Position numbers and translations under genes: made by a program
In this document: positions 1-8,465 of the stretch, piece by piece
Numbering within the stretch: position 1 is the first letter of the stretch
How the letters are laid out: each line of letters opens with the position of its first letter
NCBI GenBank assembly: GCA_036504215.1
Contig: DASXVO010000028.1
Location: 1 to 64,000 of the forward strand
Length of the DNA: 64,000 nucleotides
Direction of reading: 5' to 3'
DNA from: Vicinamibacterales bacterium
GTDB taxonomy: Bacteria > Acidobacteriota > Vicinamibacteria > Vicinamibacterales > Fen-181
Notes under the pieces: model-generated
The model's database searches: none
Seen by the model: the letters and a program-made list of their open reading frames with translations, nothing else
Told to the model about the DNA's origin: nothing

Positions 1-666
1 GTCGTGGCGGGTGAGGGGTGGCACCGCGGCGTCATCGGGATCGTGGCGTCCAAACTGGTGGACACGTTCTACCGTCCCGTCGTCGTCATCTCGGTGGAGG
101 GCGGGGTCGGCCACGGATCGTGTCGAAGCATTCCGGCGTTCGACATGCTTGGCGCGCTCGAGGTGTGCGGCCGACACCTCGTGCGGTTCGGCGGCCACCG
201 GCTGGCTGCGGGCCTGACGCTGGAGGCCTCGTCGCTCAACGCGTTTCGCGCCGCCATGCAGGCCCACGGTGATGACCTGCTGGCCCCCGATGACCTTCGT
301 CCGCGCCTGCGGATCGACGCACGCCTCGGACTCGATGAAATCAAGGGGCGGGTGGTCGAGGAAATCGCCTCGCTCGAGCCGTTCGGGCTCGGCAACCCCC
401 GCCCGGTCTTCACCGCCGGCCCCGTCGAGATTGTCGATGGCCCCCGCCGGGTCAAGGAACGCCATCTGAAGATGGCGGTGCGGCAGCGCGGTCGAGTCTT
501 CCGGGCGATGGCCTGGCGCTCGGCGGAACGTGAACCCTTCCTCCTCGAGCACCGGGGGGCACTGGACCTGGCGTTCTCTCTCGCAGAGAATACATTCAAC
601 GGTGAGACGCACATCGAGCTGAACCTGGCCGACGTGCGCGCCTCCGAACCCGTGCTGGTCACCTGA
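1..666 (+). CDS. recJ: Single-stranded-DNA-specific exonuclease RecJ, C-terminal part (5' truncated by window)
   Basis: Only the last 222 codons are present; the reading frame is open from base 1, so the gene starts upstream. The fragment begins in the DHHA1 nucleic-acid-binding domain: the motifs GWHRGVIGIVASKL and, about 50 residues later, FGGHRLAAGL are typical of RecJ. The rest matches the RecJ OB-fold region that closes the ring around single-stranded DNA. RecJ is a 5'-3' ssDNA exonuclease of RecF-pathway recombination and mismatch repair. The catalytic DHH domain would lie outside the window. The stop is five bases before the next start, so the two genes are probably co-transcribed. Confidence 0.93.
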   Translation, partial: VVAGEGWHRGVIGIVASKLVDTFYRPVVVISVEGGVGHGSCRSIPAFDMLGALEVCGRHLVRFGGHRLAAGLTLEASSLNAFRAAMQAHGDDLLAPDDLRPRLRIDARLGLDEIKGRVVEEIASLEPFGLGNPRPVFTAGPVEIVDGPRRVKERHLKMAVRQRGRVFRAMAWRSAEREPFLLEHRGALDLAFSLAENTFNGETHIELNLADVRASEPVLVT

Positions 667-671
667 ATTCG

Positions 672-2912
672 ATGACTCCCTGGCAGCGCCGCCTTCGCGT
701 TGGACTTGGCCTCTTCGTCATCGCCTTCGCGGCGATCCTCTTCGTGTCGATCCGGAGACCGGTCGGGCCGGCGCATCCGGACAAGACACGCCGCAACGAT
801 CCGAAGGCGGTGACCGAGCAGATCAAGGGCACCATTCTCCTGGCCAAAGGGACGAGTCCCGACTACAAGCTCGATTTCGAGCGCCTCGTGCAGTACGCGG
901 ATGGCCGCAGCACGCTCCTCGGCGTGAAAGCGCGGGTCCCGCAGCGAGGCGGCCGTGACTTTCTCGTCACGGCGAAGGAAGGCGAGGTCGTCGGTGAGCA
1001 GCCCAAGGTCAATGTGAAGTTGCACGGTTCGGTCGAGTTGACGACGAGCGACGGACTCAAGCTGAACACCGAAGATGCGTCGTATCTCGATGCCGAGGGT
1101 GTGGTGCAGATGCCGGGGCCGGTCACCTTCTCGCGCAACCGCATGAGCGGGTCGGCGGTTGGGCTGTCATACGACAAGAACCGGGATACGTTGTGGCTAC
1201 TCGACAAGGCTGTCATCCAGATCGCGCCGGATGAGAACGGGAAGGACAGTGCGCATGTCGAGGCCGGCGCCGCCGGCCATGCGCGCAGGGACAAGTACAT
1301 CCGGTTCGAGCGCCACGTGAAGGTTGACCGCGACGGCCAGACGATCGAGGCGGAGGGCGCGGTGGCCTTCCTGACGCCCGACGAGAAGCGGATCCAGATG
1401 GTGGAACTCCGGGGAGCGTCGCGTGTCACGGGGAAGGGCGACACGAGTGGCGGGATGAAAGGAATGACGGCCCGCGACATGAATCTGACCTACGGGCCCG
1501 ATGGAAAGCAGTTGCAGCGGGCGCTGCTCAACGGCGACGGCGTCATCGAACTCGGTGGCGTCGCGGGTCGCGCTGGGCGCCGCCTCGCCGGGCAGTTCGT
1601 GGACGTGGCGCTTGGTCCGGACGGCACCACGGTGACCGGGTTGAGCGCGCGGGATCGGGTGCAACTCGACCTGCCTGCCGATGCAGGCACACCTGCGCGA
1701 CGCATTCGCGGAGGAGCCCTGCAGGCGGCCGGCCAGCCCGGCGTGGGCCTGACGCGGGCGGAGTTCAGCGAGGACGTGGATTTCCAGGAGTCGTCGGCAG
1801 CGCCAAAGGCCGGCACCCCGACCGTCGATCCGACACGGGTCGGGAGGGGTGTGTGTTTTCGGGAACCGGCGCCGCCCGCCGGCGTGCGCGTGGCCCGATC
1901 CGGGACGCTCGATCTGGCGCTCAAGAACGGCTTCACGACCATCGAGTCGGCGCGCTTCGGGAGGGGCGCGTGCTTCCAGGACTCGGCAATCGTCGGAACC
2001 GCGCGCGAGGCACGCTACGGCATGGCCGCCGGATCGCTCAACCTGTCCGGGGCCGACGAGAAGACCGGCCGGCCGCCTCAGGTCAGCGACGAACACGCGA
2101 CCATCGAGGCCAGCCGAATCGAGATCCTGCTCGATGCGAAGAAGATCACCGCCATCGACTCGGTCAAGAGCGACATGCGCGCCACGAAGCCGGCAACGCC
2201 GACAGCCGGTGCGGCACGCGCACAACCGGCCCCGCCTGGCGGCAACGCCCAGACGCACCTGCCGTCGATCCTCAAGGAGGATCAGCCGGTGTCGGCGACC
2301 GCCGACAGCTTGGTCTACGACAGCAGCGCGTCACATGCCGTGTACACCGGCCACGCGCAGCTGTGGCAGGGGGACGTGACGATCAAAGCCGATACGATCG
2401 TGCTCGACGACCAGAAGGGTGACCTGTCGGCCAGCGGCGCTGTCGTCTCGAAGATGCTCCTCGAACAGGTGAACGACAAGACCAAGGCCAAGGAGCGGGT
2501 GCACTCAGTGGCCACCGCGAAGGCCCTCGCCTACGACGACAAGTTGCGGCGCGCGACCTACACGGGTGCGGCCCACCTCACGGGTCCGCAGGGCGACCTC
2601 ACGGCCGACAGGATCGAACTGTTCCTGAAGGAGAGTGGAAACGAGGTCGATCGGCTCGAGGCGTATGTGAACGTCGCCATGCGGACCCCGGACAATCGGA
2701 AGGCGAGCGGCGCGAGACTGACGTACCTGTCCGCCGAGGAGCGGTACGACATGACCGGCCTGCCGGTGCGGATCGAGGAAGAATGTCGCGAAACTATTGG
2801 GAAATCTTTGACTTTCTTCAAATCGGCTGATAGGATCATCGTCGACGGCAACGAGGAGAGACGTACCGAAACCAAGGGCGGCGGAAAGTGCCCGGGGCCT
2901 CGCTTCGACTGA
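672..2912 (+). CDS. lptC: LptC-type protein extended with LptA/OstA-like repeats (LPS transport bridge)
   Basis: The protein has 746 residues, whereas ordinary LptC or LptA proteins have roughly 180-200. Residues about 8-27 form one N-terminal membrane segment without a clear signal-peptidase site, as in LptC. The next 150 residues resemble the LptC periplasmic beta-jellyroll (for example YKLDFERLVQYADGR). Later segments repeat the OstA/LptA pattern, such as SLVYDSSASHAVYTGHAQLWQGDVTIKADTIVLDD around residues 545-580 in two adjoining pieces, and a similar block near 620-660. The protein probably carries LPS across the periplasm as part of the Lpt bridge. It directly precedes lptB. The start ATG follows recJ by five bases. 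Family assignment is good; the exact number of jellyroll modules was judged by eye. Confidence 0.82.
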   Translation: MTPWQRRLRVGLGLFVIAFAAILFVSIRRPVGPAHPDKTRRNDPKAVTEQIKGTILLAKGTSPDYKLDFERLVQYADGRSTLLGVKARVPQRGGRDFLVTAKEGEVVGEQPKVNVKLHGSVELTTSDGLKLNTEDASYLDAEGVVQMPGPVTFSRNRMSGSAVGLSYDKNRDTLWLLDKAVIQIAPDENGKDSAHVEAGAAGHARRDKYIRFERHVKVDRDGQTIEAEGAVAFLTPDEKRIQMVELRGASRVTGKGDTSGGMKGMTARDMNLTYGPDGKQLQRALLNGDGVIELGGVAGRAGRRLAGQFVDVALGPDGTTVTGLSARDRVQLDLPADAGTPARRIRGGALQAAGQPGVGLTRAEFSEDVDFQESSAAPKAGTPTVDPTRVGRGVCFREPAPPAGVRVARSGTLDLALKNGFTTIESARFGRGACFQDSAIVGTAREARYGMAAGSLNLSGADEKTGRPPQVSDEHATIEASRIEILLDAKKITAIDSVKSDMRATKPATPTAGAARAQPAPPGGNAQTHLPSILKEDQPVSATADSLVYDSSASHAVYTGHAQLWQGDVTIKADTIVLDDQKGDLSASGAVVSKMLLEQVNDKTKAKERVHSVATAKALAYDDKLRRATYTGAAHLTGPQGDLTADRIELFLKESGNEVDRLEAYVNVAMRTPDNRKASGARLTYLSAEERYDMTGLPVRIEEECRETIGKSLTFFKSADRIIVDGNEERRTETKGGGKCPGPRFD
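2808..2836 (+). promoter_or_regulatory. Candidate internal sigma-70 promoter for lptB-rpoN
   Basis: TTGACT (2808-2813) and TAGGAT (2831-2836) are separated by exactly 17 bases. They lie in a short AT-rich patch at the 3' end of the LptC-like gene, whose surroundings are strongly GC-rich. The expected start would be about 70 bases before the lptB ATG. It would let lptB, rpoN and the downstream genes be transcribed independently of recJ. Confidence 0.45.
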
Positions 2913-3638
2913 ATGGCCACGCTGCGGACGCTCGAACTCACGAAGTCTTATGGCGGCCGCACAGTCGTCCGCGGCGTGAGCCTTGACGTTGCGTCCGGCG
3001 AGGTGGTCGGCCTGCTCGGCCCGAACGGCGCGGGCAAGACCACCACGTTCTACATGACCGTTGGACTCACGGCGCCCGACGCCGGGCGCGTGCTGCTCGA
3101 CGGCAAGGACGTCACGGACGACCCGATGTACCTGCGGGCGCGGAAGGGGATTGGGTACCTCCCGCAGGAACCTTCGATCTTCCGAGGCCTCACGGTCGAA
3201 CAGAACATACTCGCGATTCTCGAGACCTTGGCGCTCGACGGCGAGGCGCGCCGCGTCCGCCTCCGGGAACTGCTCGCCGAGTTGAACCTGACCCCGCTGG
3301 CAGGCGCGCCGGCCTATACGCTCTCCGGAGGGGAGCGGCGACGGGTCGAGATCACGCGCGCGCTCGTGATATCCCCGCTCTTCATCCTCCTCGACGAACC
3401 GTTCGCGGGGATTGACCCGATTGCGGTGGCGGATATCCAGAAGATCATCTTCCATCTGAAGGACCGGGGCATCGGAGTGTTGATCACCGACCACAACGTA
3501 CGCGAGACGCTGCGCATCACCGACCGGGCGTACATCGTGCACGACGGGGCTATCTTCCGCAGCGGGACCCCGGACAGCCTGGCCGGCGACGAAGACGTGC
3601 GGAGGATTTACCTCGGGACCGACTTCAGGTTGGACTAA
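2913..3638 (+). CDS. lptB: LPS export ABC transporter ATP-binding protein LptB
   Basis: A 241-residue ABC ATPase of normal LptB length. Walker A is [10 protein letters not shown] (near residue 36), the Q-loop region is [20 protein letters not shown], the signature is [11 protein letters not shown], Walker B is [12 protein letters not shown] and the switch histidine is in [10 protein letters not shown]. The PSIFR and FAGIDP motifs are typical of LptB. It should power LPS extraction from the inner membrane together with the LptFG fusion encoded at 22031-24391. The ATG immediately follows the stop of the LptC-like gene, which implies translational coupling. Confidence 0.96.
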   Translation: MATLRTLELTKSYGGRTVVRGVSLDVASGEVVGLLGPNGAGKTTTFYMTVGLTAPDAGRVLLDGKDVTDDPMYLRARKGIGYLPQEPSIFRGLTVEQNILAILETLALDGEARRVRLRELLAELNLTPLAGAPAYTLSGGERRRVEITRALVISPLFILLDEPFAGIDPIAVADIQKIIFHLKDRGIGVLITDHNVRETLRITDRAYIVHDGAIFRSGTPDSLAGDEDVRRIYLGTDFRLD

Positions 3639-3675
3639 GATGGATTGGACTCGCGTTGCGGCGGACCGCTAGGCC

Positions 3676-5103
3676 ATGGCTATCCAGCAGAGACTCCACA
3701 CCAAGCTCGTCCAGAAGCTGATTCTGACGCCATCGCTGCAGCAGGCCATCAAGCTGCTGCCGATGTCCACCCTCGAGCTCGGCGAACTGCTGACCCAGGA
3801 GATGGTCGAGAATCCGATGCTCGAGGAGGTCCCGACCGAGGACCTGCAGGCCGCCGAGCCAGCCGCCACGCCCGAGAAGGCCGAAGAGCCGCCCAAGGAG
3901 CAGAAGACCGACGCGTGGGACGACCAGGACTACGAGTACTTCTTCGGTGACTACCTGGACGAGGGGTACCGGCCCCGCGCGCAGCAGGAGATCAAGGAGC
4001 TGCCGCCGATCGAGAACACGCTCTCGACCACGACGTCGCTCTCGGATCACCTGCTCTGGCAACTCTCGATCAAGTCGGACGACGACGCGGTGCGCGAGAT
4101 CGGCACGGCCATCATCGGGAACCTCGATGACGACGGATATCTGGTGGCCTCGGTCGACGAGATCGCGGCCATGGGAAGCTGGCCGGTGACCGACGTCGAG
4201 AACGCCCTGACGCTCGTGCAGGGCTTCGACCCGATTGGTGTGGCGGCGCGCGATCTGCAGGAGTGTCTCTGGCTGCAGCTTCGACACCTGGGACTCGAAG
4301 GCACGCCAACCGAGAAGATCGTCACCGAGCATCTGCGGCTCCTGCAGAACCACCAGGTTCCGGAACTCGCCCGCAAGCTGAGCCTGTCGGTCGAGGAGCT
4401 CAAACAGCACATCGCGATCATCCAGCATCTCGACCCGAAGCCGGGCAGCCGGTACAACCGGCCGCAGTCGCAATACGTCACCCCGGACGTGACGGTTGTG
4501 AAGGTCGAGGATCAGTACGTGGTCCTGCTCAACGAAGAGGGGCTGCCTCAGCTGCGGATCAGCCCGGCCTACCGCCGCCTCCTCGAGAAGGGATCCGAGA
4601 ACAGCGACGAGACGCGCGCCTACGTCAAGGACAAGTTCCGATCGGCGTTGTGGCTCATCAAGTCGGTCGAGCAGCGCCAGAAGACGATCTACAAGGTCGC
4701 CACGAGCATCATCAACTTCCAGCACGACTTCCTCGACCATGGCATCGAGCACCTTCGCCCGCTGGTGCTGCGCGACGTGGCCAACGACATCGGGATGCAC
4801 GAGTCGACGGTCAGCCGCGTGGTGACGAACAAGTACATGCACACGCCGCAAGGCGTGTTCGAGATGAAGTTCTTCTTCCACAGCGGCATCAGCAGTTCGT
4901 ACGGAGAGAGCGTCTCGTCGGTCACGATCAAGCAGCGCATCCGGAAGATCATCGAGAACGAAGACGCGCACAAGCCGCTGAGTGACTCGAAGATCGTGAG
5001 CCTGTTGCAGAAGGAAGGGCTCGTCCTGGCTCGTCGCACGATCGCGAAATACCGCGAGGAGCTGAAGATTCCTACTTCCAACCAGCGCAAGGTGCTGTAC
5101 TGA
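3676..5103 (+). CDS. rpoN: RNA polymerase sigma-54 factor RpoN
   Basis: 475 residues, the usual size. The N-terminal Gln-rich region I (QQRLHTKLVQKLILTPSLQQ) contacts activators and core enzyme. An acidic region II follows (about residues 50-90). The core-binding and DNA-binding regions come next. The RpoN box near the C-terminus reads ARRTIAKYREELKIP, a slight variant of ARRTVAKYRE. Sigma-54 reads -24/-12 promoters and needs AAA+ activators, none of which is encoded in this window. The position between lptB and hpf is the conserved neighbourhood in many diderms. Confidence 0.97.
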   Translation: MAIQQRLHTKLVQKLILTPSLQQAIKLLPMSTLELGELLTQEMVENPMLEEVPTEDLQAAEPAATPEKAEEPPKEQKTDAWDDQDYEYFFGDYLDEGYRPRAQQEIKELPPIENTLSTTTSLSDHLLWQLSIKSDDDAVREIGTAIIGNLDDDGYLVASVDEIAAMGSWPVTDVENALTLVQGFDPIGVAARDLQECLWLQLRHLGLEGTPTEKIVTEHLRLLQNHQVPELARKLSLSVEELKQHIAIIQHLDPKPGSRYNRPQSQYVTPDVTVVKVEDQYVVLLNEEGLPQLRISPAYRRLLEKGSENSDETRAYVKDKFRSALWLIKSVEQRQKTIYKVATSIINFQHDFLDHGIEHLRPLVLRDVANDIGMHESTVSRVVTNKYMHTPQGVFEMKFFFHSGISSSYGESVSSVTIKQRIRKIIENEDAHKPLSDSKIVSLLQKEGLVLARRTIAKYREELKIPTSNQRKVLY

Positions 5104-5112
5104 CGGCTGCCT

Positions 5113-5661
5113 ATGCGACTCGAACTGACCGGCCGACACGTCGACATCACTCCGGACCTGCGCAAGCAGGTGGAGAAGAAACTCGCCAAGGTCGATCGTC
5201 TGATGAAGGACGGGATTGTCTCCGTCCAGGCGGTACTCGCGCTCGAGCGGTATCGTCACAAGTCGGAAATCACAGTGCACACCAGGGGCGAGCACTTCCT
5301 GCACGGCATCGGGGACACCAACAGTTGGGACACGTCGATCAGCGATGCGATCGAGAGGATCACCCAGCAAATCGTCAAAGTGAAGAGCAAGTACCAGGAG
5401 CGCAAGCGCCGCGCCACGTCGGCCCGAGTCATGCCGGCCGACGGGGAGCCGGCGCCTACCCGGCCTGCGGGCGCCAAGACGCGCCGGGTGCGTCGCGTGC
5501 CGCGATATCCGGTGAAGCCGATGACCGTGGATGAAGCCGCGATGAGCGTGGATTCGGGCGATGACTCGTTCCTCGTCTTCCGCAACGCGACCACCGACTC
5601 GATCAACGTCGTGTACCGCCGCAAGGACGGACATCTGGGGCTGATCGAGCCGGAGGGCTGA
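5113..5661 (+). CDS. hpf: Ribosome hibernation-promoting factor, long form
   Basis: 182 residues. The N-terminal domain (1-100) has the HPF/RaiA fold signature (MRLELTGRHVDITPDLR, then KVDRLM). The C-terminal domain (about 125-182) matches the dimerisation domain of long HPF: PRYPVKPMTVDEAAM, then FLVFRNATTDSINVVYRRKDG. Long HPF dimerises 70S ribosomes into inactive 100S particles in stationary phase. It starts nine bases after the rpoN stop and lies in the same transcription unit. Confidence 0.95.
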   Translation: MRLELTGRHVDITPDLRKQVEKKLAKVDRLMKDGIVSVQAVLALERYRHKSEITVHTRGEHFLHGIGDTNSWDTSISDAIERITQQIVKVKSKYQERKRRATSARVMPADGEPAPTRPAGAKTRRVRRVPRYPVKPMTVDEAAMSVDSGDDSFLVFRNATTDSINVVYRRKDGHLGLIEPEG

Positions 5662-5681
5662 TCCCGGCTGGCCGCCACCCG

Positions 5682-6689
5682 ATGGCCACCGCGATCTCCG
5701 GCGTCAGCGTCGGCGCGCTCCTGCGCAGCCGCTCCGAGGCCCTCGGGCTGCCACTCGAGCTCCTCGCGGGCGGCGCGGGCATCGATCGCCGCATCACCAG
5801 TCCCCACATCCAGAAGACCGGTCTTGCCCTGGCCGGGTTCGATGCCTACCTGTCGGCGGGGCGCATCTTGATCTTCGGTGAGAGCGAGATCCGGTATCTC
5901 GAGAGCCTCGTGTCCTCGTCGCGCGTGGACGCGTTGCGCCGCACGTTCGCGCATGGCATCCCGGCCGTGATGGTCACGGGCGGGTTTGCCGCGCCGGCCG
6001 AGCTCGAAATCGAAGCCGAACGGGCCGGCGTCCCGCTGCTGAGCACGCCGGTCCCCACTCCGCTCGCCATCGCCAAGGTGAGCGCGATCCTCGAGGACTC
6101 GCTCGCGGAACGGACCATCATGCACGCCGTGCTGATGGACATCCTCGGCCTCGGCGTGCTCATCGTGGGCGAGAGCGGCATCGGCAAGAGCGAGTGCGCC
6201 CTGGATCTGATCGTCCGCGGACACCGGCTCGTCGCCGACGACACGGTCGAGATCCGGCGACGGGCGGAGAGCGTGCTCATCGGGACCTGTCCCGAGCTCA
6301 CGCGCAATCACATGGAGGTCCGCGGCCTCGGCCTCATCAACATCAAGGATCTGTTCGGGGTGGCATCGACCCGCGCATCCAAGCGCGTCGAACTCGTCGT
6401 CCAGCTGGAGCGGTGGGAAGTCGGCCGCGAGTACGACCGCCTCGGCCTGGATGTGGCCCACTACGAGATCCTGGGCCTTCCCGTGCCGCTGCTCAGGATG
6501 CCCGTCGCGCCCGGGCGCAATGTGTCGATCCTGGTCGAGGTGGCGGCGCGGAACCAGTTGCTGGTATCCAAGGGGCACCACGCGGCGCGCAAGCTGGCCG
6601 AGCGTCTCGACCGCCAACTGCTCGACCCGGACCATGAGGACGAGGATGGCGAGCCCGACACCGACGACCGCGCGGAGGGAGAGTCGTGA
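5682..6689 (+). CDS. hprK: HPr kinase/phosphorylase
   Basis: 335 residues. The N-terminal domain (1-130) is followed by the kinase domain with Walker A GESGIGKS at residues 163-170 and the HprK signature EVRGLGLINIKDLFG. The enzyme phosphorylates and dephosphorylates Ser46 of HPr, and such a serine is present in the HPr encoded at 8187-8465. In Gram-negative bacteria HprK usually belongs to a regulatory PTS without sugar transport. The stop overlaps the rapZ GTG start by four bases (GTGA). Confidence 0.96.
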   Translation: MATAISGVSVGALLRSRSEALGLPLELLAGGAGIDRRITSPHIQKTGLALAGFDAYLSAGRILIFGESEIRYLESLVSSSRVDALRRTFAHGIPAVMVTGGFAAPAELEIEAERAGVPLLSTPVPTPLAIAKVSAILEDSLAERTIMHAVLMDILGLGVLIVGESGIGKSECALDLIVRGHRLVADDTVEIRRRAESVLIGTCPELTRNHMEVRGLGLINIKDLFGVASTRASKRVELVVQLERWEVGREYDRLGLDVAHYEILGLPVPLLRMPVAPGRNVSILVEVAARNQLLVSKGHHAARKLAERLDRQLLDPDHEDEDGEPDTDDRAEGES

Positions 6690-7603
6690 CTGCCGCGATC
6701 CGAAAGCACGATGCCGGCCGCACGAGCGGAAGCCGGTTCGTGGTGCTCACCGGCCTGTCCGGCGCGGGCAAGTCGCAGGCGATCCGGGCGCTCGAGGATC
6801 TCGGCTACTTCTGCGTGGACAACCTGCCCATCACGTTGATTCCCACGCTCGCCGAGCTGTCCCACCGCGCGGAGAGCGAAATCCCGAAGGTCGCCATCGT
6901 CGTGGACGTGCGGGAAGGCGCTTTCCTCTCGCGCTTCCCGAAAGTGCTTCGGAAGCTCCGGTCGAAACGCGGCCTGAAGCCGGCGCTGATCTTCCTCGAG
7001 GCCAGCGACAAGGCGTTGGTGCGGCGGTTCAGCGAGACGCGCCGTCCGCACCCGCTGGCCCATGACCGGCCGATCGTCGATGGCATCCGCGAAGAGCGGG
7101 AACGCCTCGGTCCGATCCGTGCGCTCGCCGATGTGACCATCGATACGTCCGATCTGACCGTGCACGAGCTGCGCGAAGTCTTCATGACGCTGTCGCGCGG
7201 GCGGGAACCGAGGAGCCGGCGGCTCCTGATCACCCTCCTCAGCTTCGGCTTCAAGCACGGGGTGCCAGCGGAGGCAGACCTGGTGTTCGACGTCCGGTGC
7301 CTGCCAAATCCGCACTTCGTGCCGGGCCTGCGGGCGCGGACCGGGCGGGATCGCCGCGTCGTGCGCTACATGGAGGAACACGAGGTCACGGTCGACTTCC
7401 GGTCGAAGCTGACGGAGTTCCTGCGGTTCGTCGTGCCGCACTACGTAGCGGAAGGGAAGAGCTATCTCACCGTCGCGATTGGCTGCACGGGAGGTCGTCA
7501 TCGGTCGGTCATGATGGCGGAGGCGCTCAAGCGGGGCCTGGCGGACATGGAAGACGTTCGCCTGCGCGTCCGTCACCGGGACATCGACATCGTCAACGAG
7601 TGA
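6686..7603 (+). CDS. rapZ: RNase adapter protein RapZ / YvcJ-family nucleotide-binding protein
   Basis: 305 residues. Walker A is GLSGAGKS at residues 23-30. The C-terminal domain contains VAIGCTGGRHRSV, the family hallmark. In E. coli RapZ guides small RNA GlmZ to RNase E and senses glucosamine-6-phosphate; in Firmicutes YvcJ is linked to cell-wall metabolism. The start is GTG at 6686, chosen because it overlaps the hprK stop as GTGA. Its position between hprK and PTS genes matches the conserved rpoN-hpf-rapZ cluster. Confidence 0.95.
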   Translation: MTAAIRKHDAGRTSGSRFVVLTGLSGAGKSQAIRALEDLGYFCVDNLPITLIPTLAELSHRAESEIPKVAIVVDVREGAFLSRFPKVLRKLRSKRGLKPALIFLEASDKALVRRFSETRRPHPLAHDRPIVDGIREERERLGPIRALADVTIDTSDLTVHELREVFMTLSRGREPRSRRLLITLLSFGFKHGVPAEADLVFDVRCLPNPHFVPGLRARTGRDRRVVRYMEEHEVTVDFRSKLTEFLRFVVPHYVAEGKSYLTVAIGCTGGRHRSVMMAEALKRGLADMEDVRLRVRHRDIDIVNE

Positions 7604-7672
7604 GGTTGCCGGCGCGACGTGGCCGTCCGCGTGCGGCGCGGGGCCGCCTGCGGAGAAGCAGAGGAGCAAGCC

Positions 7673-8104
7673 ATGATTGGTGTGGTCGTCGTCACGCACG
7701 GACAACTGGCGACCGAGCTGGTCAATGCGGCCGAGACGATTGTCGGCGATCTGCCGCAGTTCGCGGCGGTGTCGATCGGCTGGCACGACGATGTGGATGA
7801 CGCCCGCGAGGAGATCAAGCAGACCATCGCACGGGTGCAAGGGCCGGAAGGCGTGCTGATCCTGACCGACATGTTCGGCGGGACACCGGCGAACCTGGGT
7901 CTGACCTTCCTCGAGACCGATCGCGTGGAGATCATCACCGGCGTGAACCTGCCGATGCTCATCAAGCTCGCCGGCGTGCAGAAACCTGCAACACTGCTCG
8001 GCGTCGCCCGCGAGATGCGCGAGCACGGCCGAAACGCCATCTGGGTGGCATCCGACCTCCTCCATTCGGAGAGCCGGACAGCGGACGACAAGACGGAGAA
8101 GTGA
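7673..8104 (+). CDS. PTS EIIA component, mannose/fructose (ManX) family
   Basis: 143 residues from the ATG at 7673, which has a strong ribosome-binding site (GAGGAG, 7661-7666). An upstream in-frame GTG at 7619 is less likely. The fold signature VVVVTHGQLATELV contains the phosphorylatable histidine at residue 9, and LTDMFGGTPANL is the conserved second motif. It accepts phosphate from HPr. No EIIB, EIIC or EIID gene is next to it, so it may act in regulation rather than sugar uptake. Confidence 0.92.
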   Translation: MIGVVVVTHGQLATELVNAAETIVGDLPQFAAVSIGWHDDVDDAREEIKQTIARVQGPEGVLILTDMFGGTPANLGLTFLETDRVEIITGVNLPMLIKLAGVQKPATLLGVAREMREHGRNAIWVASDLLHSESRTADDKTEK

Positions 8105-8186
8105 ATGGCCAGGAGCCGGACGTGCGAATCGAGAAGTGAGTCGCGAGAAGTGAGACGGACGGGGCAGGAAACGAGGTGCTGCCCGT

Positions 8187-8465
8187 ATGGTGTCGCGTAG
8201 TGTGACGGTTCGCAATCAATTGGGAATGCACGCGCGGGCCGCGGCGCGATTCGTTCATGCGGCGAGCGCCTTCGAGGCCCGTATCCGCGTCGGGCGGGGC
8301 ACGCGCGTGGTGGACGGCAAGAGCATCATGGGCGTCCTGCTGCTGGCGGCCGCCTGCGGATCCGACATTACCATCTCCGCCGAGGGGGCCGACGAGAGGG
8401 CGGCCGTCGAGGCGCTCTGTCTGCTCGTCGAGTCGGGCTTTGGCGAGGGGCCGTGCGCCGCCTGA
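8187..8465 (+). CDS. ptsH: Phosphocarrier protein HPr
   Basis: 92 residues, normal length. The phosphorylatable histidine is His15 in GMHARAAARFV, and the HprK target Ser46 lies in GKSIMG. The usual HARPA is HARAA here, so the conserved proline after the active-site arginine is missing. HPr passes phosphate from enzyme I to EIIA, and Ser46 phosphorylation by HprK would control this. It overlaps the enzyme I start by 13 bases. The 82 bases before it hold a short repeated motif (CGAGAAGTGAG twice) and no obvious promoter. Confidence 0.94.
   Translation: MVSRSVTVRNQLGMHARAAARFVHAASAFEARIRVGRGTRVVDGKSIMGVLLLAAACGSDITISAEGADERAAVEALCLLVESGFGEGPCAA

Noticed and set aside
3676-5103. Sigma-54 -24/-12 promoters elsewhere in the window
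   Set aside because: I looked for TGGCAC-N5-TTGC by eye and saw no convincing case; a matrix scan would be needed to be sure.
3625-5634. Long antisense reading frame across rpoN and hpf
   Set aside because: It is the mirror of strongly conserved coding sequence; high GC leaves few stops in other frames, and the product has no family features.
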